A stretch of DNA of 64,000 bases from Bradyrhizobium sp. 21 (GCF_023073335.1 NZ_JADPJG010000003.1:347789-411788), one strand, 5' to 3'. Shown: positions 49,313 to 60,300, counted from the first letter of the stretch. The notes: a model not told the origin generated them from the letters alone. A program made the numbers and translations.

Positions 49313-50500
49313 TTACTGCAACACCTCAAAAAGTCCCGCCGCGCCCATGCCGCCGCCGACGCACATGGTGACGACCGCGTACTTGGCCTTGCGGCGGCGG
49401 CCTTCGATCAGGGCGTGGCCGGTGAGGCGTGCGCCCGACATGCCATAGGGATGGCCGACCGCAATCGCACCGCCGTCGACATTGATCTTGTCGGGATCGA
49501 TGCCGAGCTTGTCGCGGCAATACAGCACCTGCACGGCGAAGGCTTCGTTCAGCTCCCACAGGCCGATGTCGTCGACCGTGAGGCCGTGACGCTTGAGCAG
49601 GCGCGGCACGGCGAAGACCGGACCAATGCCCATCTCATCCGGCTCGCAGCCAGCGGAGACGAAGCCGCGGAAGATGCCGAGCGGCTTGAGCCCGCGCTTC
49701 GACGCTTCCTTGTCGCTCATGATCACGCTGGCGCTGGCGCCGTCCGAGAGCTGGCTGGCATTGCCGGCCGTGACCGAAAAACCTTCGCCGCGCACGGCCT
49801 TCAGGCCAGCGAGGCCTTCCGCGGTGGTCTCCGGGCGCGGGCCTTCGTCCTGCGACAGCGTCACGTCCTTGAAGGAGACCTCGCCGGTCGCCTTGTCCGT
49901 CACTGCCATCTTCGTGGTGATCGGCGCCAGCTCGTCCCTGAACTTGCCGCCCTGTTGCGCTGCGGCGGTGCGGCGCTGGCTTTCCAGCGAGTATTCGTCC
50001 TGCCTCTCGCGCGAGATGCCGTAGCGCCTGGCGACGATTTCGGCCGTGTCGATCATGGGCATGTAGACCTCGCCCTTGATCTCCAGCAGCGCCGGGTCCT
50101 GGGCGTGGAAGCCGTTCATCTTGTCGTTCTGCACGAGGCTGATCGACTCGCCGCCGCCGCCGACCGCGATCTCGACGCCGTCAAAAATCACCGAGCGTGC
50201 GGCGAGCGCGATGGCCTGCAGGCCCGAGGCGCATTGCCGGTCGATGGTGGTGCCGGCAACGGTGACGGGCAAACCAGCCCGGAGCAGCGCCTTGCGCGCG
50301 ATGTTGCCGCCGGTCGCCCCCTGCTGCAGCGCCGCCCCCATCACGACGTCCTCGACCTCTTTCTGATCGATTTTCGCGCGCGCGACGGCTTCGCCGATGG
50401 CGTGGCCGAGCAGGGTCGCGCCCTCGGTGGCGTTGAGCGCGCCGCGATAGGCCTTGCCGATCGGGGTGCGGGCGGTGGAAACGATGACGGCGTCGGTCAA
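49313..50500 (-). CDS. pimB: Acetyl-CoA acyltransferase (thiolase), PimB-like
   Basis: 395 residues. The nucleophile Cys is in [12 protein letters not shown], the second active-site region is NEAFAVQVL, and the base Cys lies in [13 protein letters not shown]. It cleaves 3-oxoacyl-CoA with CoA, releasing acetyl-CoA. The start is TTG at 50500, supported by AGGAGG 7 bp upstream and by a 4-bp overlap (TTGA) with the ligase stop; no ATG lies nearby in frame. Confidence 0.92.
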   Translation of the reverse strand: MTDAVIVSTARTPIGKAYRGALNATEGATLLGHAIGEAVARAKIDQKEVEDVVMGAALQQGATGGNIARKALLRAGLPVTVAGTTIDRQCASGLQAIALAARSVIFDGVEIAVGGGGESISLVQNDKMNGFHAQDPALLEIKGEVYMPMIDTAEIVARRYGISRERQDEYSLESQRRTAAAQQGGKFRDELAPITTKMAVTDKATGEVSFKDVTLSQDEGPRPETTAEGLAGLKAVRGEGFSVTAGNASQLSDGASASVIMSDKEASKRGLKPLGIFRGFVSAGCEPDEMGIGPVFAVPRLLKRHGLTVDDIGLWELNEAFAVQVLYCRDKLGIDPDKINVDGGAIAVGHPYGMSGARLTGHALIEGRRRKAKYAVVTMCVGGGMGAAGLFEVLQ

Positions 50501-52191
50501 GAGCGACCTCCTGATGCAAGTTGGGTAGCAAGCTGGGTGGATTGTGCTGGTTTCTGCTGCTGGCGCAACTCGTGGCGCGACAATTTGCCAACCGGCGTGC
50601 GCGGCAGATCGTCGACGAACGCGACCTCGGCCGGCAGTTCGTGCTTGCCGAGCTTGCCGGCAAGCTGCGCGCGCAGTTCGTCGAGCGAGAACGGTTTTGC
50701 ATCCGGCCTGAGCTTGATGAAGGCCTTTGCGGCCTCGCCCCGGTACTGGTCGGGAATGCCAAGCACGATCACCTCGTGCACGCCTGATATGGTGTAGATC
50801 GCCTGCTCGATCATTTGCGGATAAACGTTGAAGCCGCCGGAAATGATCATGTCCTTCTTGCGATCGACCAGGAAGAAATAGCCGTCGGTATCGACGTAGC
50901 CGATGTCGCCGGTGAGGAAGCGGCCGTCGACGAAGGCCTCCGCGGATCCCTCCGGCTTGTTCCAATAGCCCTTGGTGACGTTCGGTCCCTTGATGCGGAT
51001 CTCGCCGACTTCGCCCGGCGGCAGCACTTTTGTCGGATCGTCGAGCGCGACGACGTCGAGCTCGATCCCGGGCAGCATCAGGCCGATGGAGCCGGGCTTG
51101 TCGGGACCTGTAGACGGATGGCCGGTGCCGGGCGAGCAGGTCTCGGTCATGCCCCAGCCGCTGCGCAGCTTCTTGCCGACCTTGCGTTCGAAGAAGTTCG
51201 CGATCTCCACCGGCAGCGGCGCGCCGCCGGAGCCGATGGTGGCGAGCGAGGAGAAGTCGCGCTTGTCGAGACCGGGAAGGGCTGCGATCGCGATCCACAT
51301 CGTCGGTACGCCCGGGAAGTAAGTGGCGCGCTTCACCTCGATGTCGCGCATCACCGCTTCGACGTCGAAGCGCTGATGCAGAGAGATCAGATGACCGCGG
51401 CGGAGCGAGGACAGCAGCACCACGGTGAGCGCGTAGATGTGGAACAGCGGCAGCACGCAGATCACGCGCTCGATCACGTCACCGCGCGTCGCCCGCGACG
51501 GCTTGCCCCAGACGTCGTAGATCGACACCGCCGAGGTGAGATTGCCGTGCGTGAGCATGGCGCCCTTGGGCAGACCGGTGGTGCCACCGGTATATTGCAG
51601 CAGCGCGACGTCGTCCGCCGTCATCTGCGGCCATCGCATCGGCGCAGTCGCGCCTTCGACGAAAGCCTTGAAGGTGACGATGCGGGGATCGTCCGGGATC
51701 GCCGCCTGCGGCGTGCCGACCTTGCCCCAATCGTCGTCCTCGCAGACGATCAGGCGGTCGATCAGGCCGTTGTCCAGGAATTTCAGCGCGGTCGGCAGCA
51801 GTGCGGCGAGGTTGGAGGTGACGAGCAGGCGCGACCCGGAATCGGAAATCTTGTGCGTCAGCGCGATCTCGCCGTCGAGTGGCGACAGATGCGCGACCCG
51901 CGCGCCGGCCTTCAGCGCGCCGAAGAAATTGACGGGGTGGTCCGGCGTGTTGCCGAGGAACAGCGCGATTGACGAGCCCTTGCCATAGCCGGCGCGCAGG
52001 AATGCGGCAGCTGCACGCTCGGCCATGGCGGCGAGCTCGGTGTAGGTAATCGGACGATCGCGGAATTCCAGCGCGGTGCGCGGGCCGTATTCGGCGGCGG
52101 CGTTCGCCAGCAGGTCAGGCAGCGTGCCCTGTACGATGGATTCGTCCCAGCGCACGCCCTCGGGATAAAACTGTTCGCCGGGATGGGTCAT
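50497..52191 (-). CDS. pimA: AMP-forming acyl-CoA ligase, PimA-like
   Basis: 564 residues, ANL superfamily. The P-loop [16 protein letters not shown], the AMP-binding [11 protein letters not shown], the hinge region [31 protein letters not shown] and the catalytic lysine motif [10 protein letters not shown] (Lys about 536) are present. It activates a carboxylic acid, by analogy dicarboxylic acids such as pimelate, to the CoA thioester. In R. palustris related ligases including PimA are controlled by acetylation of this lysine. ATG at 52191. Confidence 0.9.
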   Translation of the reverse strand: MTHPGEQFYPEGVRWDESIVQGTLPDLLANAAAEYGPRTALEFRDRPITYTELAAMAERAAAAFLRAGYGKGSSIALFLGNTPDHPVNFFGALKAGARVAHLSPLDGEIALTHKISDSGSRLLVTSNLAALLPTALKFLDNGLIDRLIVCEDDDWGKVGTPQAAIPDDPRIVTFKAFVEGATAPMRWPQMTADDVALLQYTGGTTGLPKGAMLTHGNLTSAVSIYDVWGKPSRATRGDVIERVICVLPLFHIYALTVVLLSSLRRGHLISLHQRFDVEAVMRDIEVKRATYFPGVPTMWIAIAALPGLDKRDFSSLATIGSGGAPLPVEIANFFERKVGKKLRSGWGMTETCSPGTGHPSTGPDKPGSIGLMLPGIELDVVALDDPTKVLPPGEVGEIRIKGPNVTKGYWNKPEGSAEAFVDGRFLTGDIGYVDTDGYFFLVDRKKDMIISGGFNVYPQMIEQAIYTISGVHEVIVLGIPDQYRGEAAKAFIKLRPDAKPFSLDELRAQLAGKLGKHELPAEVAFVDDLPRTPVGKLSRHELRQQQKPAQSTQLATQLASGGRS

Positions 52192-52238
52192 TGGCGATCG
52201 ATACTCTGCGGACGTAAGGCTGGTACGGACAGACGGGC

Positions 52239-52345
52239 TCCCTCCCCCCTTGTGGGGGAGGGTTGGGGAGAGGGGTAGCCACAAACTCGGAGCTCGCCCG
52301 GAGCCACCCCCCTCCCTAACCCTCCCCCCCAAGGGGGGAGGGAAC
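52239..52345. repeat. Palindromic intergenic element between PimA- and PimF-like genes
   Basis: CTCCCTCCCCCCTTG (from 52239) and CAAGGGGGGAGGG (to about 52343) form the outer stem, with inner GGGGGAGGGTTGGGGAG and CTCCCTAACCCTCCCC as a second stem. Extremely purine/pyrimidine-skewed. A different sequence family from the other elements in this operon. Confidence 0.75.
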
Positions 52346-52393
52346 GCAGGGAGCGTTGCCCGGAGCACGTCATCGCAGCCACCGTTGATCCGA

Positions 52394-54490
52394 TCACGCC
52401 GCCTTCGACGCCGCCGCAAGCGAGGCAAACGTCTTGCCTTCGGCCGCGAGCTTCTTCAGCAGCGGCGCGGGCTCGAGGCTGGGGTCGTTGGTCTCCTTGG
52501 CGTAGAACGCGAGGCGATCGGCGATGTGCTTGAGGCCGACGGTGTCGGCCCAGAACATCGGGCCGCCACGGTAGATCGGCCAGCCATAGCCATAGAGCCA
52601 AACCACGTCGATGTCGGAGGGACGCGCCGCGATGCCCTCTTCGAGGATCTTCGCACCCTCGTTGATCATCGGATACATCATGCGCTCGAGGATCTCGTCG
52701 TCGCCGACGATTCGCTTCTTGCGGCCGAGACGCAGCAGCGTCTCGTCGATCAGCTTCTCGACCTCGGGATCCGGCAGCGCCGAGCGGCTGCCTGCTTCAT
52801 ACTTGTAGTAGCCCTTGCCGGTCTTCTGACCGAAGCGGCCGGCTTCGCACAGCGCATCCGCAATCTCGGACTTGATGCCGCGATCTTTCCGCGAACGCCA
52901 GCCGATATCGAGGCCGGCGAGATCGCCCATCGCGAACGGCCCCATCGGCATGCCGAATTTTGTCACGACGGCATCGACCTGCTGCGGCAGCGCCCCTTCG
53001 AACAAAAGCTTCTCGGACTGCTTGCCGCGCTGAGCCAGCATGCGGTTACCGACGAAACCGTCGCAAACGCCAACCACCGCCGGAACTTTTGCAATTTTGC
53101 GCGCGATCGAGACAGCCGTCACCAGGGCATCCGGCGCAGTCTTGTCGGCGCGCACGATCTCGCAGAGCTTCATGACGTTGGCTGGTGAGAAGAAGTGCAT
53201 GCCGAGCACGTCCTGCGGTCGCTTGGTCGACTGCGCGATCTCGTCGATGTTCAGGTAGGAGGTGTTGGAGGCGAGCACGGCGCCCGGCTTGACGTACTGG
53301 TCGAGCTTACCGAACACTTCCTTCTTCACCGCCATGGTCTCGAACACGGCTTCGATGACGAGATCGGCATCGCCGACGTTCTCGATGCCGACGACGCCGG
53401 TGATCAGTGCCATGCGCTTGGCGGGCGCATCCGCCGGGATGCCGCCGCGCGCGGCGGTCGCTTCCCAGTTCTTCTGCATGATCCCCAGGCCGCGCTTGAG
53501 TTGCTCCTCGCCAGTCTCGATCAGGGTGACGGGAACGCCGGCGTTGGCAAAGGACATCGCAATGCCGCCGCCCATGGTGCCGGCGCCGAGAATGGCGACG
53601 CGGTTCACGGGCCGCGATTTGGTGCCCTCGGGGACGCCGGCGATCTTGCTGGCCTCGCGTTCGGCGAAGAAGGCGTAGCGCTGCGCCTTGGACTGATCGC
53701 TGGCGACGAGCTTGAGGAAACCCTCGCGCTCCTTCTTCAGGCCTTCGTCGAACGGCAGATCGATGGCATAGCCCACGGCGTCGGCGGCCGCGAACGGCGC
53801 TTCCAGGCCGCGCGACTTCTTGGTCATGGCGGCGACCGCATTGGTGAAGATCGAGCGGTCGGCCTTGGCCGCCGCGATCTTGGAATCGTCGTCACGCAGG
53901 CGGCGCAACGGACGCTTCTCGGCCAGCAGCTTTCGCACGAAGGCTTCGCCGCCCGCGGCGGGACCTTCGACGATCTCCTCGATCAAACCGTTCTTCAGCG
54001 CTTCCGCAGCACCGATTGGATCGCCGCCGACGATCATCTTGACCGCGAGTTCCGGTCCGACCGCGCGCGGCAGGCGCTGGGTGCCGCCCGCGCCCGGCAG
54101 CAGACCGAGCTTCACCTCGGGCAGGCCGAGCTTTGCCTCTTTGACTGCCACGCGGAAATGACAGGCCAGCGCGACCTCGAGGCCGCCGCCGAGTGCGGTG
54201 CCGTGGATCGCGGCAACGACCGGCTTCGGCGAGTTTTCGATCTCGGCCAGCACTTCATTGAGCCCGGGGGACTTTGGCGGCTTGCCGAATTCGGTGATGT
54301 CGGCCCCGGCGATGAAGGTGCGTCCGGCGCAGGTCAGCACGATGCCCTTGATCGCGGGATCAGCGATCGCGGCCTTGATGCACTCGAGAATGCCGCCGCG
54401 GACTGCGGCACTCAGCGCGTTGACCGGAGGGCTGTTGACCGTGACGATCCCGACTTCGTCACGACGCTCAAGCTTGACCACTTCGCTCAC
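52394..54490 (-). CDS. pimF: Bifunctional enoyl-CoA hydratase / 3-hydroxyacyl-CoA dehydrogenase, PimF-like
   Basis: 698 residues. N-terminal crotonase domain (about 1-200): [29 protein letters not shown] and [14 protein letters not shown] include both oxyanion-hole strands. C-terminal NAD-binding dehydrogenase (about 295-480) with [20 protein letters not shown], then two helical 3HCDH domains. It hydrates the enoyl-CoA and oxidises the product to 3-oxoacyl-CoA. Start is GTG at 54490 behind AAGGAGGGA. First gene of the operon, 126 bp from the divergent regulator. Confidence 0.93.
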   Translation of the reverse strand: MSEVVKLERRDEVGIVTVNSPPVNALSAAVRGGILECIKAAIADPAIKGIVLTCAGRTFIAGADITEFGKPPKSPGLNEVLAEIENSPKPVVAAIHGTALGGGLEVALACHFRVAVKEAKLGLPEVKLGLLPGAGGTQRLPRAVGPELAVKMIVGGDPIGAAEALKNGLIEEIVEGPAAGGEAFVRKLLAEKRPLRRLRDDDSKIAAAKADRSIFTNAVAAMTKKSRGLEAPFAAADAVGYAIDLPFDEGLKKEREGFLKLVASDQSKAQRYAFFAEREASKIAGVPEGTKSRPVNRVAILGAGTMGGGIAMSFANAGVPVTLIETGEEQLKRGLGIMQKNWEATAARGGIPADAPAKRMALITGVVGIENVGDADLVIEAVFETMAVKKEVFGKLDQYVKPGAVLASNTSYLNIDEIAQSTKRPQDVLGMHFFSPANVMKLCEIVRADKTAPDALVTAVSIARKIAKVPAVVGVCDGFVGNRMLAQRGKQSEKLLFEGALPQQVDAVVTKFGMPMGPFAMGDLAGLDIGWRSRKDRGIKSEIADALCEAGRFGQKTGKGYYKYEAGSRSALPDPEVEKLIDETLLRLGRKKRIVGDDEILERMMYPMINEGAKILEEGIAARPSDIDVVWLYGYGWPIYRGGPMFWADTVGLKHIADRLAFYAKETNDPSLEPAPLLKKLAAEGKTFASLAAASKAA

Positions 54491-54530
54491 GGTATCCCTC
54501 CTTGGTGGGCTAACTTTGTTAATTTCGCAG

Positions 54531-54549
54531 TGCGGAATTTAATTCCGCA
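54531..54549. promoter_or_regulatory. Perfect 19-bp palindrome, probable IclR-type operator
   Basis: TGCGGAATTTAATTCCGCA has 9-bp arms around a single central base, in the 126-bp gap between the pimF-like gene and the divergent IclR-family gene. Size and symmetry fit a dimeric regulator site. It lies just downstream of the candidate pim promoter and overlaps the candidate -10 of the regulator's own promoter. Confidence 0.7.
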
Positions 54550-54560
54550 TCTTGACGGCA

Positions 54561-54589
54561 GGGTTATTTTGAAGCACGTGGCTTGTCAA
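54561..54589 (-). promoter_or_regulatory. Candidate promoter of the pim-like operon
   Basis: On the - strand TTGACA (54589-54584) is followed after 17 bp by TAACCC (54566-54561), a good -35 and a weak -10. Transcription would start near the palindrome at 54531-54549, so a bound regulator could block it. On the + strand TTGTTA (54516-54521) with TTAATT (54539-54544), also 17 bp apart, is a candidate promoter of the regulator gene. Confidence 0.35.
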
Positions 54590-54616
54590 CGACTCCGCGC
54601 AAGAAGCAGATCAGGG

Positions 54617-55483
54617 ATGAAGCGTACAGCCAAGAAGACCGCGACCGATCGGAATTTCGTCGTCGCGCTTTCCCGCGGACTAGACGTATTGCGCGCATTC
54701 CAGCCCAGCGACGGACTTCTCGGCAACCAGGAAATCGCGGCCCGCACCAACCTGCCCAGGCCGACCGTTTCGCGGCTGACCTATACCTTGACGAGGCTCG
54801 GCTATCTGACGCCGGTTCCCCGCTTCGAGAAGTATCAGCTCGCGCCGGCTGCGATGGCGCTCGGTTACGCGGCGCTATCCAACCTCGGCGTTCGGCATTT
54901 GTCCGAACCGTTCCGCGAGGAAATGATGCGCGCGACCGGGGGAGCCGTCGCGATCGGCGGCCGCGACCGTCACAGCATGATCTATTTCGGGCAGAGCCGC
55001 GGCAGCGAGACGGTCGGCGTTCAACTCGACGTCGGCTCACGCGTGCCTATTGCAACCAGCGCGATGGGCCGCGCCTATTTCTGGGCGCTCGATGAAGGCG
55101 AACGCGCAGAACTATCGCGTGTTCTGCGCGAACATTACGGCAGCCGATGGCCGAAGATGCGCGATGGACTGGAACGTTCCGGCGAAACCGTGGCCAAACA
55201 CGGCTTTGCGATCTCGGTCGGCGACTGGCACGACGATATCGGTGCCGCCGGCGTCGCGCTCAAGCTCAACGACGGAACCGGGCCCTATGCCTTCAACTGC
55301 GGTGCACCCGCATTCCGTTTCACGGAAGAGCGATTGATCAGTGACATTGGACCGCGTCTGCTGGCGATGGTAAGGAACATCGAAGCGGCACTCGGGGGTT
55401 TGATGCCGCATTCAAAAAAACAAGTCAGCAAAAAGCTGAAATCAGGAGGAAAAGTTGCGCGTGTGGCCGAGGGGATCAGATAG
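54617..55483 (+). CDS. IclR-family transcriptional regulator
   Basis: 288 residues. Winged HTH about residues 12-75 (SRGLDVLRAFQPSDGLLGNQEIAARTNLPRPTVSRLTYTL is the HTH_IclR pattern) followed by the IclR effector domain (about 85-260; VGVQLDVGSRVPIATSAMGRAYF). A Lys/Arg-rich tail ends the protein. It is divergent from the beta-oxidation operon and precedes the importer genes, so it probably controls both; whether as activator or repressor is not shown. The ATG at 54617 has only a weak upstream site. Confidence 0.9.
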   Translation: MKRTAKKTATDRNFVVALSRGLDVLRAFQPSDGLLGNQEIAARTNLPRPTVSRLTYTLTRLGYLTPVPRFEKYQLAPAAMALGYAALSNLGVRHLSEPFREEMMRATGGAVAIGGRDRHSMIYFGQSRGSETVGVQLDVGSRVPIATSAMGRAYFWALDEGERAELSRVLREHYGSRWPKMRDGLERSGETVAKHGFAISVGDWHDDIGAAGVALKLNDGTGPYAFNCGAPAFRFTEERLISDIGPRLLAMVRNIEAALGGLMPHSKKQVSKKLKSGGKVARVAEGIR

Positions 55484-55549
55484 CCTTTGTGATCATCAGG
55501 AGCGGTTCGTATCGCCCCTTCGTCCACTCAACAGAGTGGGCGAGACGAG

Positions 55550-56343
<794 letters not shown>

Positions 56344-56347
<4 letters not shown>

Positions 56348-57057
56348 CGACGCTGCTCAACGTCAAGGACCTCCGCGCCTATTACGGCCAGGTCCAGGCG
56401 CTTCACGGCCTGTCCTTCTCGCTCAGCGAGGGATCGCTGACGACGCTGTTAGGGGCGAACGGCGCCGGCAAGACCACTACCTTGCGCGCGATCTGCAACA
56501 TGGTGCGCTCCACCGGCGGCATCGAGTTCGACGGCAAGCCGCTGAACAACCGCTCCACCGAGAGCATCGTGCGGTTCGGTATCGCCCATGTGCCGCAGGG
56601 CCGCGGCACCTTCACCACCATGACGGTGGAGGAGAACCTCCAGCTCGGCGCGATCACCCGCAAGGACAGCGCCGGCATCGTCTCCGACATCGAGCGCATG
56701 TATGCGCATTTCCCGGTGCTGAAACAGCGGCACACCCAGCAGGCCGGCACGCTTTCGGGCGGCGAGCAGCAGATGCTCGCCGTCGCCCGCGCCCTGATGC
56801 TGCGGCCCCGGCTGATGCTGCTGGACGAGCCTTCCTTCGGCCTAGCGCCGCTGGTCGTGCGCGACCTGTTCGGCATCCTCGGCAAGATCAACCGCGAGGA
56901 CAAGGTGTCGATCCTGGTGGTCGAGCAGAACGCCCAGCTCGCGCTGGAACTCGCCGACCAGGCCTATGTGATCGAGACCGGACGCATCGTGATGTCGGGC
57001 AACGCCAAGGACATCGCGAACAACGAAGAAATCCGCAAATCCTATCTGGGTTACTGA
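56344..57057 (+). CDS. livF: LIV-type ABC importer ATPase (LivF)
   Basis: 237 residues. Walker A GANGAGKTTTLRAI, signature LSGGEQQMLAVARALM, Walker B LMLLDEPSFGLAP. The terminal KSYLGY motif is the LivF ending. Partner of LivG. Followed by the permease 12 bp later. Confidence 0.93.
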
Positions 57058-57069
57058 GGAGCCGGCACG

Positions 57070-57948
57070 ATGGAGCTGTTCACCAACCAAGTGCTTGCCG
57101 GGATCGCCACGGGCGCGATCTACGCCTGCATGGCGCTGGCCGTGGTCATGATCTACCAGGCGATCGACCATCTCAACTTCGCGCAGGGCGAGATGGCGAT
57201 GTTCTCGACCTTCATCTCCTGGCAGTTGATGCAGTGGGGCGTGCCTTATTGGGTCGCTTTCGTGCTCACGCTCGTGTTCGCCTTCATCGGCGGCATCGCA
57301 ATCGAGCGCATCCTGTTCAAGCCGCTTACCAAGGCCCCGATCCTCACCAATGTCGCCGGCTTCATCGCGCTGTTTTCAATCATCAACTCCTCGGCCGGCC
57401 TGATCTGGGACTTCACCATCAAGCAATATCCCACCCCGTTCGGATCCTCGCCGTTCCTCGGCAGCCAGCTGATCTCGACGCACCAGGCTGGCATGATCGG
57501 CGTCACGTTGCTGCTCCTGGTCGGGCTGTTCTTCTTCTTCCAATATACGCGGATAGGTCTTTCCATGCGGGCGGCCGCTTCGCTCCCTGAATCGGCGCGC
57601 CTCGTCGGCATCAACACGAGCTGGATGATCGCGCTGGGCTGGGGCATGGCGTCCGCGATCGGTGCAATCGCGGGAATGCTGATCGCCCCCGTCGTGTTCC
57701 TGGAGCCCAACATGATGGTAGGCGTGCTACTCTATGGCTTCGCGGCGGCCGTGCTCGGCGGCCTAACCAGCCCGCTCGGCGCCGTGGTCGGCGGCTTCCT
57801 GATGGGCGTCTTCGAAAACCTTGTCGGCACCTACATCCCGGGCGTCGGCAACGAGTTGAAACTCCCGATCGCGCTCGCGCTGATCATCTCCGTCCTGGTC
57901 GTCAAACCCGCCGGCCTGTTCGGCCGGCAGATCGTCAAGCGAGTTTGA
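57070..57948 (+). CDS. livH: LIV-type ABC importer permease (LivH)
   Basis: 292 residues with about eight helices. LAGIATGAIYACMALAVVMIYQAIDHLNFAQGEMAM is the LivH start; AAVLGGLTSPLGAVVGGFLMGVFENL the C-terminal family motif. It pairs with LivM to form the inner-membrane channel. Neighbouring genes suggest carboxylic acid rather than amino acid import. Confidence 0.93.
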   Translation: MELFTNQVLAGIATGAIYACMALAVVMIYQAIDHLNFAQGEMAMFSTFISWQLMQWGVPYWVAFVLTLVFAFIGGIAIERILFKPLTKAPILTNVAGFIALFSIINSSAGLIWDFTIKQYPTPFGSSPFLGSQLISTHQAGMIGVTLLLLVGLFFFFQYTRIGLSMRAAASLPESARLVGINTSWMIALGWGMASAIGAIAGMLIAPVVFLEPNMMVGVLLYGFAAAVLGGLTSPLGAVVGGFLMGVFENLVGTYIPGVGNELKLPIALALIISVLVVKPAGLFGRQIVKRV

Positions 57949-57950
57949 TC

Positions 57951-58970
57951 ATGAGCGCTGCAGAAGAAGTCGTTACAGAAGGCCACCAGGCGGTCGAGGC
58001 CGTTCCGAAGCGGGCCATGACGCTGGGCACCGGCACCTCGCTGGTGGTGCTTGCCGCACTGATCATCATGCCGCTCTTCGTCAAGAACTTCATCATCTTC
58101 CAGATGACGATGCTCCTGATTTACGGGCTCGCGGTGCTGGCGCTGAACATCCTGACCGGCGGATCCGGCCAGTTCTCGCTAGGCCAAAGCGCGTTCTACG
58201 CCGTCGGCGCCTATACGACCGCAGTCCTGATGGAGTACTTCAACGTCAACTATGCGCTGACCTTGCCGATCGCCGGCGTGGTCTGCTTCGGCTTCGGCTT
58301 CCTGTTCGGACAGCCGGCGCTGCGGCTCTCGGGTGTCTATCTCGCTCTCGCGACGTTTGCGCTCGCCACCGCCATGCCTCAGCTTCTGAAACTCAACTTT
58401 CTCGAGCACTGGACCGGCGGCGTGCAGGGCCTCGTCGTCACCAAGCCGGACGCGCCGTTCGGGTTGCCGATGTCGCAGGACATGTGGCTGTACTACTTCT
58501 CGCTCGCCGTCGTGCTCGCGATCTACATCTTCTCGGTAAACTTGCTGCGCTCCCGTTCGGGCCGCGCCTTCATGGCGATCCGCGACAACGAGATCGCGGC
58601 TTCCGCGATGGGCGTCGACGTCGCGCTGTACAAGACACTGGCGTTCGGCGTGTCCGCCGCCATCACCGGCATCGCCGGCTCGCTCGGCGCCATCGCCGTG
58701 CAGTTCGTCGCGCCCGACAGCTACACCATCACGCTGGCGATCTCGCTGTTCCTCGGCATGGTCGTCGGCGGCGTCGGCTGGCTGCCCGGCTCATTCGTCG
58801 GCGCAGCGTTCATCATCTTCGTGCCGAACATGGCGGAGGGCATCTCCAAGGGCCTGTCCGGCGCGGTGTTCGGCGTGCTCTTGTTCCTCGTCATCTATCT
58901 CGTGCCACACGGCGCAAGGCAGATCGCGATCCTGGGCCAGCAGATCGTCGGCCGGCTCAGAAAGAACTGA
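57951..58970 (+). CDS. livM: LIV-type ABC importer permease (LivM)
   Basis: 339 residues. A ~35-residue cytoplasmic N-terminus, then helices with ALNILTGGSGQFSLGQSAFYAVGAY and the cytoplasmic loop RAFMAIRDNEIAASAMGVDV, both LivM hallmarks. The ATG at 57951 is 2 bp after the livH stop. A 31-bp gap precedes the first binding-protein gene. Confidence 0.93.
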   Translation: MSAAEEVVTEGHQAVEAVPKRAMTLGTGTSLVVLAALIIMPLFVKNFIIFQMTMLLIYGLAVLALNILTGGSGQFSLGQSAFYAVGAYTTAVLMEYFNVNYALTLPIAGVVCFGFGFLFGQPALRLSGVYLALATFALATAMPQLLKLNFLEHWTGGVQGLVVTKPDAPFGLPMSQDMWLYYFSLAVVLAIYIFSVNLLRSRSGRAFMAIRDNEIAASAMGVDVALYKTLAFGVSAAITGIAGSLGAIAVQFVAPDSYTITLAISLFLGMVVGGVGWLPGSFVGAAFIIFVPNMAEGISKGLSGAVFGVLLFLVIYLVPHGARQIAILGQQIVGRLRKN

Positions 58971-59001
58971 AAACTCGTTAATTTAACCAAGGAGACCCGA
59001 A

Positions 59002-60237
59002 TTGCTTTTTGAAAGAACACTGCGAACCGCTGCGCTGGTCACGGCAACGGCGGTCATCACTCTCACCTCCGGCGCAGCACTCGCGCAGAAGAAATACGAC
59101 ACCGGCGCGTCCGATACCGAGATCAAGATCGGCAACATCATGCCGTACAGCGGCCCGGCGTCGGCCTATGGCATCATCGGCAAGACCGAAGAAGCCTATT
59201 TCAAGATGATCAACGACAAGGGCGGCATCAACGGCCGCAAGATCAACTTCGTCACCTACGACGACGGTTATTCGCCGCCGAAGGCCGTCGAGCAGGTCCG
59301 CAAGCTGGTCGAAAGTGACGAGGTGCTGGCGGTGTTCAACCCGCTCGGCACACCCTCGAACAGTGCGATCCAGAAGTATCTCAACGCCAAGAAGATCCCG
59401 CAGCTGTTTGTCGCCACCGGCGCCACCAAGTGGAACGATCCGAAGGCCTTCCCCTGGACCATTGGCTGGCAGCCCTCCTACCAGAGCGAAGCGCAGATCT
59501 ACGCGAAATGGCTGATGAAGGAGAAGCCGGACGCCAAGGTCGCAATCCTCTACCAGAACGACGATTTCGGCAAAGACTACCTCAAGGGCACCAAGGACGG
59601 GCTCGGCGCCAAGGGCGCATCCATGATCATCATGGAAGAGAGCTATGAGGTTTCCGAACCGTCGATCGACGGACACATCGTCAAGATCAAGGCCGCCAAT
59701 CCCGACGTGCTGCTGATCTACGCGACGCCGAAGTTCGCGGCCCAGACCATCAAGAAGACCGCCGAGCTCAGCTGGAAGCCGCTCCAGATCCTCACCAACG
59801 TGTCGATCTCGGTCGGCAGCGTGATGAAGCCGGCCGGCTTCGAGGCCTCCCAAAACGTGCTGTCTGCGGCCTATGCCAAGGACTCCACCGACCCGCAGTG
59901 GGCCAACGACCCCGGCATGAAGAGGTGGAACGAGTTCGTCGACAAGTACATGCCGGGCGCCGACAAGTCCGATACCAGCATGGTCTACGGCTATGGCGCA
60001 GCATCGACCCTCGTCAAGACCCTGGAAATGTGCGGTGACGACCTCACCCGCGCCAACCTCATGAAGCAGGCGGCAAGCCTGAAGGATTTTGCACCGGACA
60101 CCTTGCTGCCCGGCGTCAAGATCAACACCAGTGCAACCGATTTCGCCCCGATCGCGCAGCTCCAGATGCAGCGCTTCAAGGGCGAGAAATGGGAACTGTT
60201 CGGCGAGATCATCAGTGGCGACGTCGCCACCGAGTGA
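59002..60237 (+). CDS. Periplasmic substrate-binding protein, copy 1 (LIV/Peripla_BP_6)
   Basis: 411 residues with a Sec signal (cleaved after ALA, before QKKYDTGAS). Peripla_BP_6 fold: IKIGNIMPYSGPASAYGIIGKTEEAYFKMIND, FVTYDDGYSPPKAVEQVRKLV, FQND-like YQNDDFGKDYLKG. It delivers substrate to LivHM. The start is TTG at 59002, supported by AAGGAGACC at 8 bp. Close paralogue of the two following genes; the three mature starts (QKKYDxGAxDTEIKxGNIMPYSGP) are almost identical. Confidence 0.9.
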   Translation: MLFERTLRTAALVTATAVITLTSGAALAQKKYDTGASDTEIKIGNIMPYSGPASAYGIIGKTEEAYFKMINDKGGINGRKINFVTYDDGYSPPKAVEQVRKLVESDEVLAVFNPLGTPSNSAIQKYLNAKKIPQLFVATGATKWNDPKAFPWTIGWQPSYQSEAQIYAKWLMKEKPDAKVAILYQNDDFGKDYLKGTKDGLGAKGASMIIMEESYEVSEPSIDGHIVKIKAANPDVLLIYATPKFAAQTIKKTAELSWKPLQILTNVSISVGSVMKPAGFEASQNVLSAAYAKDSTDPQWANDPGMKRWNEFVDKYMPGADKSDTSMVYGYGAASTLVKTLEMCGDDLTRANLMKQAASLKDFAPDTLLPGVKINTSATDFAPIAQLQMQRFKGEKWELFGEIISGDVATE

Positions 60238-60264
60238 CAAGCTGACGCAATAATCCAACCGTAA

Positions 60265-60300
60265 GAAGCCCCCGCGAACAATCGCGGGGGCTTTTTGTTG
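60265..60300 (+). terminator. Intrinsic terminator after binding protein 1
   Basis: AGCCCCCGCGA and TCGCGGGGGCT are perfect complements around ACAA, followed by TTTTTGTT. Strong Rho-independent terminator. It separates copy 1 and copy 2, implying separate or attenuated expression. Confidence 0.9.

Noticed and set aside
52201..52380. Extended N-terminus of the acyl-CoA ligase
   Set aside because: The upstream frame translates the C/G-rich inverted repeat into Pro/Gly/Ser low-complexity sequence; ligases of this family begin at the ATG at 52191.
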